From the NCBI GenBank assembly GCA_016178595.1, contig JACOSY010000061.1, positions 1 through 37,988 on the forward strand: a stretch of DNA of 37,988 nt, read 5' to 3'. Below, piece after piece: positions 17,074 to 26,517 of the stretch. The translations under genes and the position numbers were made by a program. The notes under the pieces are model-generated. The model ran no database searches, had not been told where the DNA came from, and saw only the letters and a list, made by a program, of their open reading frames with translations. How positions within the stretch are numbered: position 1 is the stretch's first letter; each line of letters opens with the position of its first letter. Origin of the DNA: Ignavibacteria bacterium. Its GTDB lineage: Bacteria; Bacteroidota; Ignavibacteria; UBA10030; SZUA-254.

Positions 17074-17757
17074 TCAGTAGTGAGAGATCTTGTCACGGAG
17101 GTATTTGTTGAGAAGTTCGCGTGCGCGGAAGATGTGTGCTTTGACCGTGCCAATCGGCAGCTTGAGGATTTTGGCGATCTCGGCGTAATCGCGTTCTTCG
17201 GTATGCCGGAGAGTAATAACACGCTTGTATTTTTCCGGAAGTTTATTGATCGCTTCTTCGATGAGGGTAGTGCGTTGCTTCTGGATGATCGACTTGTCAG
17301 GTTGATAGGTTGTATCCGGAAGCTCGAAGTGATAATCACTCTCCTCCATAGCGATGGGCTTATCGATGGAAAACGTTTCGAGCTTCCTTTTACGAATGTA
17401 ATCGATACTGCTATTGGTCGCAATCTTATAAAGCCAGGTAGAGAAAGCGTATTCTTCATTGAAATTCTTGAGCGAAGCGAACGCTTTGACGAACACTTCT
17501 TGCGTCAGGTCTTCGACCTGGCCCCTCTCATGAACAATGCGATAGATGAGGTTGTAGATCGCATCATGATACTTCTTCATCAAATGTTTGTATGCTGCTT
17601 GATTGCCGTCGAGCGCTGCGTGGATGAGTCGTGCATCTTCTTTCCGGGATTCAACTTTGCCGCTGCTCTGGGGAGGTCGTCGAATTGCTGTGGCGGAGTC
17701 GGGAATGTGCTGGTGTGGAAGATTGCGCGGTGCTTTCTGTGATTTTCTCTGCGGCAT
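17074..17757 (-). CDS. ECF-type RNA polymerase sigma factor
   Basis: This sigma-70 family factor of about 227 residues would direct RNA polymerase to a special promoter set. Region 2 is clear (YRIVHERGQVEDLTQEVFVK then FSTWLYKIATNSSIDYIRKR). Region 4 has the helix-turn-helix (LPEKYKRVITLRH...YAEIAKILKLPIGTVKAHIF). The N-terminal 35 residues are basic and Pro-rich, an unusual extension. The ATG at 17757 is preferred, but its GAGGA lies directly against it. A TTG at 17778 gives 234 residues. The downstream toast-rack gene replaces the usual anti-sigma partner. It diverges from tmk. Confidence 0.92.
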   Translation of the reverse strand: MPQRKSQKAPRNLPHQHIPDSATAIRRPPQSSGKVESRKEDARLIHAALDGNQAAYKHLMKKYHDAIYNLIYRIVHERGQVEDLTQEVFVKAFASLKNFNEEYAFSTWLYKIATNSSIDYIRKRKLETFSIDKPIAMEESDYHFELPDTTYQPDKSIIQKQRTTLIEEAINKLPEKYKRVITLRHTEERDYAEIAKILKLPIGTVKAHIFRARELLNKYLRDKISHY

Positions 17758-17824
17758 TCCTCGTCTGTGTGTACTCAAGCTTGGTTAAAGTAACGAAAAA
17801 ATGTGCGAGAGGCAAGCAGCCTAT

Positions 17825-17853
17825 TTGAATAATAACGGGAATTTGGTTATGTT
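17825..17853 (+). promoter_or_regulatory. Putative tmk promoter
   Basis: TTGAAT at 17825-17830, a 17-base spacer and TATGTT at 17848-17853 lie in the gap between the divergent sigma-factor and tmk genes. The tmk ATG follows 33 bases later. It probably serves tmk and the S41 protease gene behind it. Confidence 0.4.
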
Positions 17854-17886
17854 CATACAACATGTGCAGCCATCCACGACCAACCG

Positions 17887-18501
17887 ATGTTCGTTACCTT
17901 CGAAGGGATTGACTACTCGGGCAAGACCACGCAAGCAACACTTCTTGTTGAGCATCTGAAGCAACTCGGCAACGATGTCGTATTCCTTCGCGAACCCGGA
18001 GGAACGGCCGTGTCGGAGAAGATTCGTGCAATTCTTCTCGATCGCAGCCACACCGGTATCGCGCAAACGACCGAGCTGCTTCTGTTCTCTGCGGCGAGGT
18101 CCCAGCTCGTGCAGGAAATTATTATTCCCTCGTTACAGGCACGGAAGATTGTCGTGTGTGATCGTTTCTACGATTCGACGACGGCATATCAAGGGTACGG
18201 CCGCGGTCTTGATCTTGACGACGTGCGCCGGCTTAATGCAACGGCAACGTCGGGAACGAAACCTGATATGACCGTGTTCGTCGATGTGGAGATCGAGGAA
18301 ATTACCCGAAGGCTTCGTGCAGGCGGCGGCACTGCTGACCGCATGGAAACATCGGGCCGCGATTTCTACGAACGAGTCATCGACGGATACCGAGAGCTTG
18401 CGAGGGCAGAGCCGAATCGCTTTGTGATTGTCAATGGCATGCGACCGGTGGAAGAAATTCAGGAAGAAATATGGAACATCATTCAGCAAACGTTCTTTTA
18501 G
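17887..18501 (+). CDS. tmk: Thymidylate kinase
   Basis: This enzyme of 204 residues phosphorylates dTMP to dTDP, an essential step towards dTTP. It has the P-loop EGIDYSGKTTQ; the usual form is GIDGAGKTT, so Tyr-Ser replaces Gly-Ala. It also has FLREPGGT, the DR(F/Y) motif (VCDRFYDSTTAYQG) and an Arg-rich lid (EITRRLRAGGG). The length is normal. No good ribosome site precedes the ATG. The S41 protease gene begins 13 bases after the stop. A deoxynucleoside kinase is encoded nearby on the other strand, so two steps of dNTP supply are close together. Confidence 0.94.
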   Translation: MFVTFEGIDYSGKTTQATLLVEHLKQLGNDVVFLREPGGTAVSEKIRAILLDRSHTGIAQTTELLLFSAARSQLVQEIIIPSLQARKIVVCDRFYDSTTAYQGYGRGLDLDDVRRLNATATSGTKPDMTVFVDVEIEEITRRLRAGGGTADRMETSGRDFYERVIDGYRELARAEPNRFVIVNGMRPVEEIQEEIWNIIQQTFF

Positions 18502-18514
18502 AGCAGAGGGATTT

Positions 18515-20188
18515 ATGAAGCATTGGAAAGCAGGCCGGAAGAGATTGGTATCCTGGGCCATTGTGAGTGCATTCGTCATTTGTAGCGCAGTCGTTTTCGG
18601 ATTCAAGCGATCGGATCAGGATTACTTTCTGAAAATCAACAAGAGTATCGACATTTTTGGGCGCGTGTACAAAGAAGTTGCGTTGAACTATGTCGACGAA
18701 GTTGATCCTGAGAAATTCATGGAGGCCGGTATCGATGGCATGCTCGGCATGCTCGATCCCTATACTAATTTCATCAATGAGACGGAAGGCGATCAGGTTG
18801 AGCTTATCACAACCGGCAAGTACGGCGGTATCGGCGTCACTATCGGTCTGCGGGACAACCGGGTTACCATCATCACCATCATGGAAGGATACTCGGCGCA
18901 GCGGCAAGGTTTGCAGCCGGGCGACCACATCCTTGACATCGACGGAAAACCTATGGGGGGGATGAAGCCCGATGGAGTTCGATCACTGACGCGCGGCGAG
19001 CCGGGAACGGAAGTCCACGTAAAAATTGAGCGGGACGGTGAGCCAAAACCTCTTGACTTTGCACTCGTCCGTGAAGAAATCCAGCTCCACAACGTCAGCT
19101 ATGCCGACTTTGTCGACGATGGCATTGCGTACGTCCGGCTCGAGCGATTCTCCCGGAGTGCAGGCGACGAGCTTCGCCTGGCCATCAAGGATTTGAAGCT
19201 CAAAGGAACAATAGGAGGACTCATCCTTGATATACGCGATAATCCCGGCGGCCTTCTGGATGTTGCAGTCGATGTAGTGGAAAAATTTCTCCCGAAAGGA
19301 AGCCTCGTTGTCAGTACGCGCGGCCGGAAACCTGAAACCGAAAAGAAGTACTTCGTCACGGAAGAACCGATGCTGCCGGAAATTCCGCTGGTCATTCTCG
19401 TGAATCGAAACAGTGCAAGTGCAAGCGAAATCGTTGCGGGCGCAATTCAAGACCTCGATCGCGGCATCATCCTCGGCACGCGCACGTTTGGGAAAGGATT
19501 GGTGCAAACAATTACCCCGCTTGTGTATAATACGCAGCTCAAGATTACCACGGCAAAGTATTACACGCCGAGCGGCCGCTGCATTCAGGAGATCGATTAC
19601 ACGCACAAGGGCAAAGACGGGCTCTTTGCCGTTACACCGGATAGCCTGCGAAAACAGTTCAAGACATTGAAAGGCCGGGTAGAATACGAGCTCGGAGGCG
19701 TTCAGCCGGATACGACTGTGACTGAGCCCGAGCACAACACATTCTACGATGAGCTTCTCCGCAAGTCGATGTTCTTCAAATACGCAACCCGCTATGCATC
19801 ATCGCACAAAGACGCTCCTCCACGATTGAATGACGACAGCCTGATTACGAATTTTCGGCGCTTTCTCGATGAGCAGCATTTCACGTATGAAGATGAAGCG
19901 GAAGTGAAAGTGAAGGAACTCAGAGACGTTGCCGAGAAATCGAAGTACAGTACGATCGTCATGGAGGAGATCGAACGTCTGAACAGGAGCTTGAGCGAAG
20001 GAAAGGCAACCAATCTGGAGCGGAACCGGCGCGATGTGCTCACCTCCCTGAACGTGGAACTTGCAAGCCGGTACAAGGGCGAGCGGGGCCGCATCGAAGC
20101 GTCGCTGCCGGACGACGTTCAGCTTACCGCTGCACGGGGTCTACTGAAGAATGGAAAGGAATACACCCGGCGATTGACCATGCGTTAA
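18515..20188 (+). CDS. S41 C-terminal processing peptidase
   Basis: This is a serine protease of the Ctp/Prc family, 557 residues, exported or anchored by an N-terminal membrane segment (about residues 10-30). A PDZ domain at about 100-180 (GGIGVTIGL...GLQPGDHILDIDGKPM) recognises substrate C-termini. The catalytic Ser is in NSASASEI (S302) and the Lys in TRTFGKGLVQ (K327), with the spacing of 25 residues seen in E. coli Prc. The C-terminal third is longer than in minimal CtpA and is helical and charged. The start at 18515 follows AGAGGG by 4 bases and gives the signal anchor; an earlier ATG lies inside tmk. It could process envelope or exported proteins, but its targets cannot be read from the sequence. 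Confidence 0.93.
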   Translation: MKHWKAGRKRLVSWAIVSAFVICSAVVFGFKRSDQDYFLKINKSIDIFGRVYKEVALNYVDEVDPEKFMEAGIDGMLGMLDPYTNFINETEGDQVELITTGKYGGIGVTIGLRDNRVTIITIMEGYSAQRQGLQPGDHILDIDGKPMGGMKPDGVRSLTRGEPGTEVHVKIERDGEPKPLDFALVREEIQLHNVSYADFVDDGIAYVRLERFSRSAGDELRLAIKDLKLKGTIGGLILDIRDNPGGLLDVAVDVVEKFLPKGSLVVSTRGRKPETEKKYFVTEEPMLPEIPLVILVNRNSASASEIVAGAIQDLDRGIILGTRTFGKGLVQTITPLVYNTQLKITTAKYYTPSGRCIQEIDYTHKGKDGLFAVTPDSLRKQFKTLKGRVEYELGGVQPDTTVTEPEHNTFYDELLRKSMFFKYATRYASSHKDAPPRLNDDSLITNFRRFLDEQHFTYEDEAEVKVKELRDVAEKSKYSTIVMEEIERLNRSLSEGKATNLERNRRDVLTSLNVELASRYKGERGRIEASLPDDVQLTAARGLLKNGKEYTRRLTMR

Positions 20189-20222
20189 TCGCGATGATCT
20201 CTTCTGTTTGAAGGGCAATACG

Positions 20223-20894
20223 TCAGGCAGGTACGTTCGTCGGCGTGTTGCCCTTCTCCGTTTGCAGGTAACCTATCTCCATCAGCTTTCCCTGGATAAG
20301 AAGTAGCATCCGGTTGAAGTCGCCGCGCTCGTGCACGAAATCCACCTCGTCCGATGGGATGACAAGAAGCGGCCCTTCTTTATAGCTCCCGATCCACTCC
20401 CGGTAATGCATGCTGAGTTGCTCGAGATATGTTCGCGGAATGCTTTGCTCGTACTCGCGTCCGCGGCGGGAAATTTGTTTGAGTAACGTTTCAATTCGTG
20501 CGTCGAGATAAATGAGGAGATCCGGAGGCCGGAGGTAGTGGATCATCACATGGTACAGCTCGACGTAATTCTCATAGTCCCGCTTGTCCATCTTGCCAAT
20601 CAGAAACAAATTCCGCGCAAAGATTTCAGCGTCCTCGTAGATCGATCGATCCTGAATGACGCTCTCGCTTCCGTCGACAATTTTCTTGTGGTCGTTAAAT
20701 CGTTTTGAAAGAAAATAGACCTGCAAGTTAAACGACCACCGGTTCATATCTGCGTAGAAGTCGGCAAGGTACGGATTGTCATCGACTGATTCGTAGAACG
20801 ATTTCCAGCCGTAATGCTCGCTGAGAAGTTTTGTGAGCGATGATTTTCCCGAGCCGATATTGCCGGCAACGGCAACGAAGAGTTTGGATTTCAT
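20223..20894 (-). CDS. Deoxynucleoside kinase
   Basis: This is a dNK/dGK-dAK family kinase of 223 residues that phosphorylates salvaged deoxynucleosides to monophosphates. Seen are the P-loop AGNIGSGKSS (residues 10-19), the DRS motif (VIQDRSIYEDAE) and a lid with RRGREYE. The substrate-site Glu-Ser segment (FYESVDDNPY) follows the P-loop. Which base it prefers cannot be decided from sequence. It converges on the S41 gene across 34 bases with no clear terminator. It lies just downstream of the NCS1 transporter but appears to have its own promoter. Confidence 0.9.
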   Translation of the reverse strand: MKSKLFVAVAGNIGSGKSSLTKLLSEHYGWKSFYESVDDNPYLADFYADMNRWSFNLQVYFLSKRFNDHKKIVDGSESVIQDRSIYEDAEIFARNLFLIGKMDKRDYENYVELYHVMIHYLRPPDLLIYLDARIETLLKQISRRGREYEQSIPRTYLEQLSMHYREWIGSYKEGPLLVIPSDEVDFVHERGDFNRMLLLIQGKLMEIGYLQTEKGNTPTNVPA

Positions 20895-20904
20895 GTGTGA
20901 GTCG

Positions 20905-20933
20905 AATATAGAGGATTATCTTTACATTTCCAA
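20905..20933 (-). promoter_or_regulatory. Putative promoter of the deoxynucleoside kinase
   Basis: On the minus strand TTGGAA (20933-20928), a 17-base spacer and TATATT (20910-20905) precede the ATG by 10 bases. The leader would be only a few bases. The same TATATT core close to the ATG is seen for the YggU and CHAT genes. Confidence 0.4.
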
Positions 20934-20954
20934 CAAGTTCGTGAATCCAAACAA

Positions 20955-22370
20955 TCACCTCTTCATCATCACCGCATACACCCCGAACGCCACCGCGAAT
21001 CCGACGAACCAGGCGTAATCATACAAGAATCTCAGATCGGATACAAACAAGCCAATCAATGCAACGACGACTCCACAGGCCAGCGCGACGATGGCTTTGA
21101 TGTTGAAGCCGTTTGTGTACTCGTACTGTCCGCCGCGGATGTAGAGGTCTTTGACGTTCAATAAACGTTTTCGAACGAGGAAGTAGTCGGCAATGAGTAC
21201 GCCGGCAATCGGCCCCAAAAATCCTGAATAACCGACAAGCCAGCCGAAAATATACGTGCCATAATCGGAGAGAAGTTTCCACGGCATCATGACGATGCCG
21301 ATGAAGGCCGTGATGAGACCGCCGGTCCTGAAGCTAATTTTTCGCGGTGCCACGTTCGCGAAGTCGTTTGCAGGCGAGACGACGTTCGCCGCGATATTCG
21401 TCGTCAGCGTTGCGACAAGAAGCGAGATCATCGCGAGGATGATGATGAAGGGATTATCGAACTTCGCAAGAAGCGCGACCGGATCCCAGATCGCTTCACC
21501 GAAAATAATGATGGTTGCCGATGTCACAGCGACGCCAATGAACGAGTACAACGTCATCGTGGGCGGAAGGCCGATTGCCTGTCCGAGCATTTGCGCCCGC
21601 TGGCTTTTGGCGTAACGCGAGAAGTCGGGAATGTTCAACGAGAGTGTTGCCCAGAATCCCACCATGCCGGTGAGCGATGGAACGAAAAATTTCCAAAACT
21701 CACCGAGGGTCTGAAACTTGCTCGGCTGCGAGAGAATCGGTCCCCAGCCGCCGCCTCGTTGATACGCCCAGAAGAGAAGCGCCAGTCCGACGACAATCAG
21801 AAACGGTGCAGAGAGCGACTCCAGCCAGCGAATCGATTCCGTCCCTTTGACGATGAAGTACACATTCATTCCCCAAAAGATCGCGAAACTCATCCACGGT
21901 CCGAAGCCGAAGCTTGCCCACGATGGGATGAGAGCGACGAGGAGTGCGTTTAATGCTTGTCCGCCAATCCACGTTTGGATGCCGAACCAACCGCACGCAA
22001 CGATTGCACGCAGAAGCGCCGGAACATTGGAACCGAGCGTTCCGAAGGATGCGCGCGCGAGCACGGGAAATGGGATGCCATACTTCGTGCCGGCGTGGGC
22101 ATTCAGGATCATGGGGATGAGGACGATGAGATTGCCGAGCGTGATGGTGAGGATCGCCTGCCACCAGTTCATCCCGCCGGCAATAAGACCGCTGGCGAGC
22201 ATGTAGGTGGGAATGCAGACAGACATCCCGATCCAAAGTGCGGCGATGTTATAAGTCGACCATGTGCGCTGTGCAAGTCGGGTTGGGGCAATGTCTTCAT
22301 TGATGAGTGAGCTATCGTTGAACTGGGAAACATCGATCTCGACCAGATCGTCTCTGCGGGCGTTGTGCAT
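20955..22370 (-). CDS. NCS1-family nucleobase:cation symporter
   Basis: This is an integral membrane carrier of 471 residues with about 12 hydrophobic segments, the LeuT-fold NCS1 family (Mhp1, PucI and relatives). Family features include the N-terminal NEDIAPTRLAQRTWSTYNIA, AGTKYGIPFPVLARASFG, and WFGIQTWIGGQAL, part of the substrate path. Members take up uracil, allantoin, hydantoins, cytosine or purines with Na+ or H+. The dihydropyrimidinase and preA/preT genes 9-15 kb away make uracil, thymine or a hydantoin a reasonable guess. GAGGAGA precedes the ATG. It starts 50 bases after the TPR-membrane genes on the same strand. Confidence 0.92.
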   Translation of the reverse strand: MHNARRDDLVEIDVSQFNDSSLINEDIAPTRLAQRTWSTYNIAALWIGMSVCIPTYMLASGLIAGGMNWWQAILTITLGNLIVLIPMILNAHAGTKYGIPFPVLARASFGTLGSNVPALLRAIVACGWFGIQTWIGGQALNALLVALIPSWASFGFGPWMSFAIFWGMNVYFIVKGTESIRWLESLSAPFLIVVGLALLFWAYQRGGGWGPILSQPSKFQTLGEFWKFFVPSLTGMVGFWATLSLNIPDFSRYAKSQRAQMLGQAIGLPPTMTLYSFIGVAVTSATIIIFGEAIWDPVALLAKFDNPFIIILAMISLLVATLTTNIAANVVSPANDFANVAPRKISFRTGGLITAFIGIVMMPWKLLSDYGTYIFGWLVGYSGFLGPIAGVLIADYFLVRKRLLNVKDLYIRGGQYEYTNGFNIKAIVALACGVVVALIGLFVSDLRFLYDYAWFVGFAVAFGVYAVMMKR

Positions 22371-22420
22371 CTGCGGGTCTCCTCAATGATGATGAATACT
22401 AAAACGGTTTTGCGTCTCTC

Positions 22421-24394
22421 TCAATGTGATCGCTTCGATTCCTGTAACAGACTCTCTGCTTCTGCGACGTTCAACTGCGCAGCTTTCTGAAAATATTCAT
22501 GTGCGAGTTTCTTGTTTCCTCTGTCATTATAGGTATTCCCCAGGTTGTAGTATGCTTCTCCGTACATCGGGTTTAGCGCAATGGCCTGCTTGTACTGAGT
22601 GATCGCATGGTCGATATTTCCTTGCTGTGCGTAGACGCTTCCGAGGTTGTTGTGCGCGTTCGCGTAGAACGAGTCGATCGAGATCGCTTTCCCGTAAAAC
22701 CGGGCTGCGTCACCGAGATCATCCTGTTTGAAGTATGCATTCCCGAGATTCAAACAGAAATTTCGATACACGATCCGTAGGCTGGTATCGTTGGAGGTAT
22801 GGGAAAGCCACTGCTCGTATGTGTTGATCATCTCTTCGATCTTCGCATGGCCGCCTTGTGTCCAGCCGGTGATCAGGTTCTCATAACCACGGAGATCGTT
22901 TGGGAATAGCTTGTTGAACCGCTTCCACGATTCAATTGCAAGGCTATCATTTTTTATTTGCCGATAATACTGTGCCCGGTGAAGACTTGCAGTATAATAG
23001 CTGCCCTGGGAAACCGTTCGTGTATCCAGGAGCGCTTCGTATCGTGCGAGCGTCGCATCGGCCTTTGCGTTCACACTCCAGTATGAGACTGATTGAAGAA
23101 GCGTGAGAATGATTGCCAGTGCCCAGAAGCGCACTGTCAGCTGGTCGGTCGTTTCACTCACGAGCAGTATCGCGAGGAGTATCGCAAGAAATGCGTATGA
23201 TGCAAACACGTCCCAATCACGTGCCGCACCCAGGTCGAACTTTATGACAATGAGGACGAGGAGTATCGGAACAAGTGCTGCCGCTGCAAATCGTTTCAGA
23301 TCCGTACCGAAAATACCGTGCAGTGTGCCCTTCAGTGCAGCGAGGAAGAGAAGAAACAATGCCGGTAATGCAATCAAGACCAGAAGATTGGCAAGGTCAA
23401 GAACATGGAACGGTGAGAGGAGCGTGTACGCCTGCGATTCGGCATTGGCAGGGTCGGTCGGTTGCGTCAGGGACAAATAATGATGATGGGGAACATAGGA
23501 GTAATACTGACTTACGTCGAAATTTATGGCAACGAGAATACCAACGAAGACCGCTGCGAGCACGCCGAATCCAGTCAACACAGCCTTCAATCCCCGCTGG
23601 CGGTATTCCCGGTATGCGAGGAAAAGGAGTGATGGCAGAAGTACGACCGTCATGTAATGCGTCAGCGCCATCAAGAGAAACGCAATGGCCGCAAGTGTAA
23701 AGTACTTGTCTCTCCGGATGCAGATCGCAGCGGTAAGGATGTACGAGGAAAGTGCGACGAGTACTACAGGGTACGTTTCAACGTAACCGAAAAAGAGCTG
23801 CATCGAAGGGAGAACCAGGACAAGAAGGGACCCAAGCAATCGCGCCGTCGGATCGGCAATGGATATTTTTAGAGTGAAGTAGGATATGACGACAAAAGAG
23901 ACTCCGAGAACAAGATCGGCAATAAGAAACCCGTGCAGAAACTCGGTGTAGGTCATCGGTACACCGATAATGTTGAAGATAATCCAGAAATAAACAGTGG
24001 CGATCGGCTCGTCTCGGAAATACAACGGTGCGGTGCCGTGAAATGCATCGGAGAAATTTTTCACCAGGAAAAAACCATCGCCAAGAAGTGGAGCTTCAAT
24101 CCGAAAAAAGATCGCGAGACCCGCAAATGATCCGATCATGAGAACCAACATGAGAACAGGATGTGCGTCGAAGTAACCTGCAAGCCTGCGGACGAAGGGC
24201 ACCACATCTGCCGTGCTCAGAATTATTACAGCAAACAGAGCAACGGCGATTGCCGTGATGAAGAGCCACGCCGGCAAAAAGCCGAACGAGTGAAACCCCC
24301 ATGTAAAGCTTGTGGGAAAGAAATATCCGACGAGCTGAAGTCCAACAAACGCTGACGCGATGGCAAGAAGAATGCGAGTAGTCTGATTCACCAT
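22421..24394 (-). CDS. GT-C-like multi-spanning membrane protein with C-terminal TPRs (copy 2)
   Basis: This 657-residue protein has roughly 12-14 membrane segments (residues 5-445) followed by TPR repeats (about 450-650; the last three are textbook, for example NAHNNLGSVYAQQGNIDHAI). The layout resembles eukaryotic TMTC O-mannosyltransferases and bacterial GT-C glycosyltransferases. In the first outer loop, PLLGDGFF and RDEPIA supply acidic residues like those of GT-C enzymes. FFGYVETYPVV and FDLGAARDWDV are also present. Its neighbour has the same three motifs, so the pair is a tandem duplication. It overlaps that neighbour by 7 bases. Sugar transfer is inferred, not shown. Confidence 0.8.
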   Translation of the reverse strand: MVNQTTRILLAIASAFVGLQLVGYFFPTSFTWGFHSFGFLPAWLFITAIAVALFAVIILSTADVVPFVRRLAGYFDAHPVLMLVLMIGSFAGLAIFFRIEAPLLGDGFFLVKNFSDAFHGTAPLYFRDEPIATVYFWIIFNIIGVPMTYTEFLHGFLIADLVLGVSFVVISYFTLKISIADPTARLLGSLLVLVLPSMQLFFGYVETYPVVLVALSSYILTAAICIRRDKYFTLAAIAFLLMALTHYMTVVLLPSLLFLAYREYRQRGLKAVLTGFGVLAAVFVGILVAINFDVSQYYSYVPHHHYLSLTQPTDPANAESQAYTLLSPFHVLDLANLLVLIALPALFLLFLAALKGTLHGIFGTDLKRFAAAALVPILLVLIVIKFDLGAARDWDVFASYAFLAILLAILLVSETTDQLTVRFWALAIILTLLQSVSYWSVNAKADATLARYEALLDTRTVSQGSYYTASLHRAQYYRQIKNDSLAIESWKRFNKLFPNDLRGYENLITGWTQGGHAKIEEMINTYEQWLSHTSNDTSLRIVYRNFCLNLGNAYFKQDDLGDAARFYGKAISIDSFYANAHNNLGSVYAQQGNIDHAITQYKQAIALNPMYGEAYYNLGNTYNDRGNKKLAHEYFQKAAQLNVAEAESLLQESKRSH

Positions 24395-26508
24395 GAGTAT
24401 CCGTTCTGTGTGAGGACGTGTTGCGCTGCTGCGCTTCCAAGATGAGCAGCCTGCCGGTACATTGACATGGCATCCTTCTTCTTCCCGACTGCCTCCAGCG
24501 CCTGTCCCATCTGCTCGTAGGCCCCAACGTATGAGGAATCGAGCGCGATGGCTTTTGCGAAGCAGGGTATCGAAACGTTTGGCTGACCCATTGCCATGTA
24601 CACGCTCCCGATGTTCCGGTAGCCGCGTGCGTACATCGAATCAATCACGGTAGCTTTCCGGTAATACACGAGTGCCGAATCGTACAAGCCCTGATTATGA
24701 TAGAGAAGGCCGAGGTTGTTATACGCGGCCAGAAGTTTTGGATTGAGGTCGATAGCGCGCCGGTATTGCGCCGAGGCATCCGACGGTCGTCCGGCATTGA
24801 ATGAGGCTGCGGCCGCAAACAGGCAAAAGTTGGCGTAATCGTTCATCGTGGCCGTATCACTGGGAGCGAGCTGCAACCACCGTTCGTAGGCATCGGCGAT
24901 TGCGGGATACGATCGTTCTCCCGTCTCCCAATACGATTTCGCAAGCTTGGCATAACCACGAGTGTCGTTGGGAAATTGCGTAACGTAACGTTGCCAGATT
25001 GTAACCATGCTGTCTGCTTCTTTTCTGTAGTACCGATACATAGTGAGGTGGTAGGATGTCTGATAATAGCCGCTCTGCGGCATGATTCGCCTGTCCATGA
25101 GCGACGCCACCCGCATAACGCTCGCCGCTTCTGTCGCGTTGATGGTAAAGTATGGCCATGAAGAGAGAGCTGTTGCGACGATGACAATGCCCATCGAGCG
25201 AACTCTTGCCATACTTCCATCCTGCAAGAAAAGGAAGGCGGCACACAGTGCGACCATGGCGAAGTAGGGAGCCGTCACATCCCAGTCTTTCGCCATCCCG
25301 AGGTCGAACTTTGCAGCCATCAGGAAGAGGAAGAATGGAATCGCACAAAGGAACAATGCCACGTGCACCCGGGTCGCGAACAACTCCGACGATTTCCGTA
25401 TGCTCAGTGAGAGTAGAAGCAGTGCGCCGGGCGCCATCAAGAGCAGCAAGTTTGCGAGGTCGAGGACATGATATGGAGCGAGCAGCGAGTATGCTGCGTA
25501 CTGATCGGTCGCATCGCTGAATGAGAGCAGATGGCTTCGCTCCGCATCGGGAACAAAGCGGTGGAACTCGAATCCAACCGCTGCGAAGATCGCGGCTATA
25601 ACAGTTGCTCCCGATAGAACACCAATTCCTACGGGCAATAATCCATTCTCTTTGTACTCGATATATGCGAGATAGAATAACAATGGCAGAAGAAGGACGC
25701 CGAGGTAATGCACAAAAATCAGAAGGATGAATACGGGCGCGACTACCCACAATGGAATCCGATGCCGAAGATACAGCAACACGACGAGCAGCGTCACGGA
25801 GAGAGCCAACAGCACGACGGCGTACGATTCAGCATAGCCGAACAAGAGCTGGAGAGAGGGAGATACGCATAGGTACAGGAAGACGAGAAGTCTTCTGACG
25901 TCATAGCTCTCCGGGAAGAGGAGCAGTACGGAAAAGGAGGTCGTAACGATACAACAGTAGCCGAGGAGAAGCTCACCGATGAAAATGGCGCTCATAATCT
26001 CCGTGTGTGATGATGCGTGAAGGAGACTTGCCATCGCGTAGAGGAATGCAAACGCGAGCGGCTCGTTGCCGAACGAGAGACGGTGTTCGCCCTTGATGGT
26101 ATTCTCAAGGTTGTTCGTAAACGTGAAGCTATCACCAAGAAGCGGAACCTGTATCCGGAACGCTATTGCAATCCCGGTGAAGAGTGCGCACGTAAGAACG
26201 ATGAAGCGCCACTGCTTCTCTTCCATTACTTTCATGATCGGTCGCAGCAATTTCTCCATGTTGCTTGTTGTGCAGTAATACAGGCCGACGAGTGTCGCAA
26301 CAACATACACGATCAGGTACGGGAACGGGAGAAACCCCAAGAAGTGAATACCCCAGAGTAATCCGCTCGGATAAAAGTAGCCGGCGACGTGCAAGGCAAG
26401 GAGTACGAGCGAGAACGCGACACTGATAGAGACGAGAGAGTTGTTACCCGACGCGTCTGTGTCACTGATGGACGTAATGATCTGATGCTGAGTAGTTGCG
26501 ATACTCAC
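24388..26508 (-). CDS. GT-C-like multi-spanning membrane protein with C-terminal TPRs (copy 1)
   Basis: This 706-residue paralogue of the next gene has an about 25-residue polar N-terminal extension and then a dozen or more membrane segments. It carries the same landmarks (PLLGDSFTFTNN, GNEPLAF, LLFGYAESYAVVL, FDLGMAKDWDVTAPYF). At least four TPR units lie from about residue 500, including AAYNNLGLLYHNQGLYDSAL. The start is a GTG at 26508 without a ribosome site, 9 bases after the DUF1028 gene, so it is probably translated by coupling. It overlaps the following copy by 7 bases. A GT-C glycosyltransferase role is inferred from the layout and loop acidic residues; no sugar-donor enzyme is nearby. 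Confidence 0.8.
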   Translation of the reverse strand: MSIATTQHQIITSISDTDASGNNSLVSISVAFSLVLLALHVAGYFYPSGLLWGIHFLGFLPFPYLIVYVVATLVGLYYCTTSNMEKLLRPIMKVMEEKQWRFIVLTCALFTGIAIAFRIQVPLLGDSFTFTNNLENTIKGEHRLSFGNEPLAFAFLYAMASLLHASSHTEIMSAIFIGELLLGYCCIVTTSFSVLLLFPESYDVRRLLVFLYLCVSPSLQLLFGYAESYAVVLLALSVTLLVVLLYLRHRIPLWVVAPVFILLIFVHYLGVLLLPLLFYLAYIEYKENGLLPVGIGVLSGATVIAAIFAAVGFEFHRFVPDAERSHLLSFSDATDQYAAYSLLAPYHVLDLANLLLLMAPGALLLLSLSIRKSSELFATRVHVALFLCAIPFFLFLMAAKFDLGMAKDWDVTAPYFAMVALCAAFLFLQDGSMARVRSMGIVIVATALSSWPYFTINATEAASVMRVASLMDRRIMPQSGYYQTSYHLTMYRYYRKEADSMVTIWQRYVTQFPNDTRGYAKLAKSYWETGERSYPAIADAYERWLQLAPSDTATMNDYANFCLFAAAASFNAGRPSDASAQYRRAIDLNPKLLAAYNNLGLLYHNQGLYDSALVYYRKATVIDSMYARGYRNIGSVYMAMGQPNVSIPCFAKAIALDSSYVGAYEQMGQALEAVGKKKDAMSMYRQAAHLGSAAAQHVLTQNGYSW

Positions 26509-26517
26509 GGTGTACGA

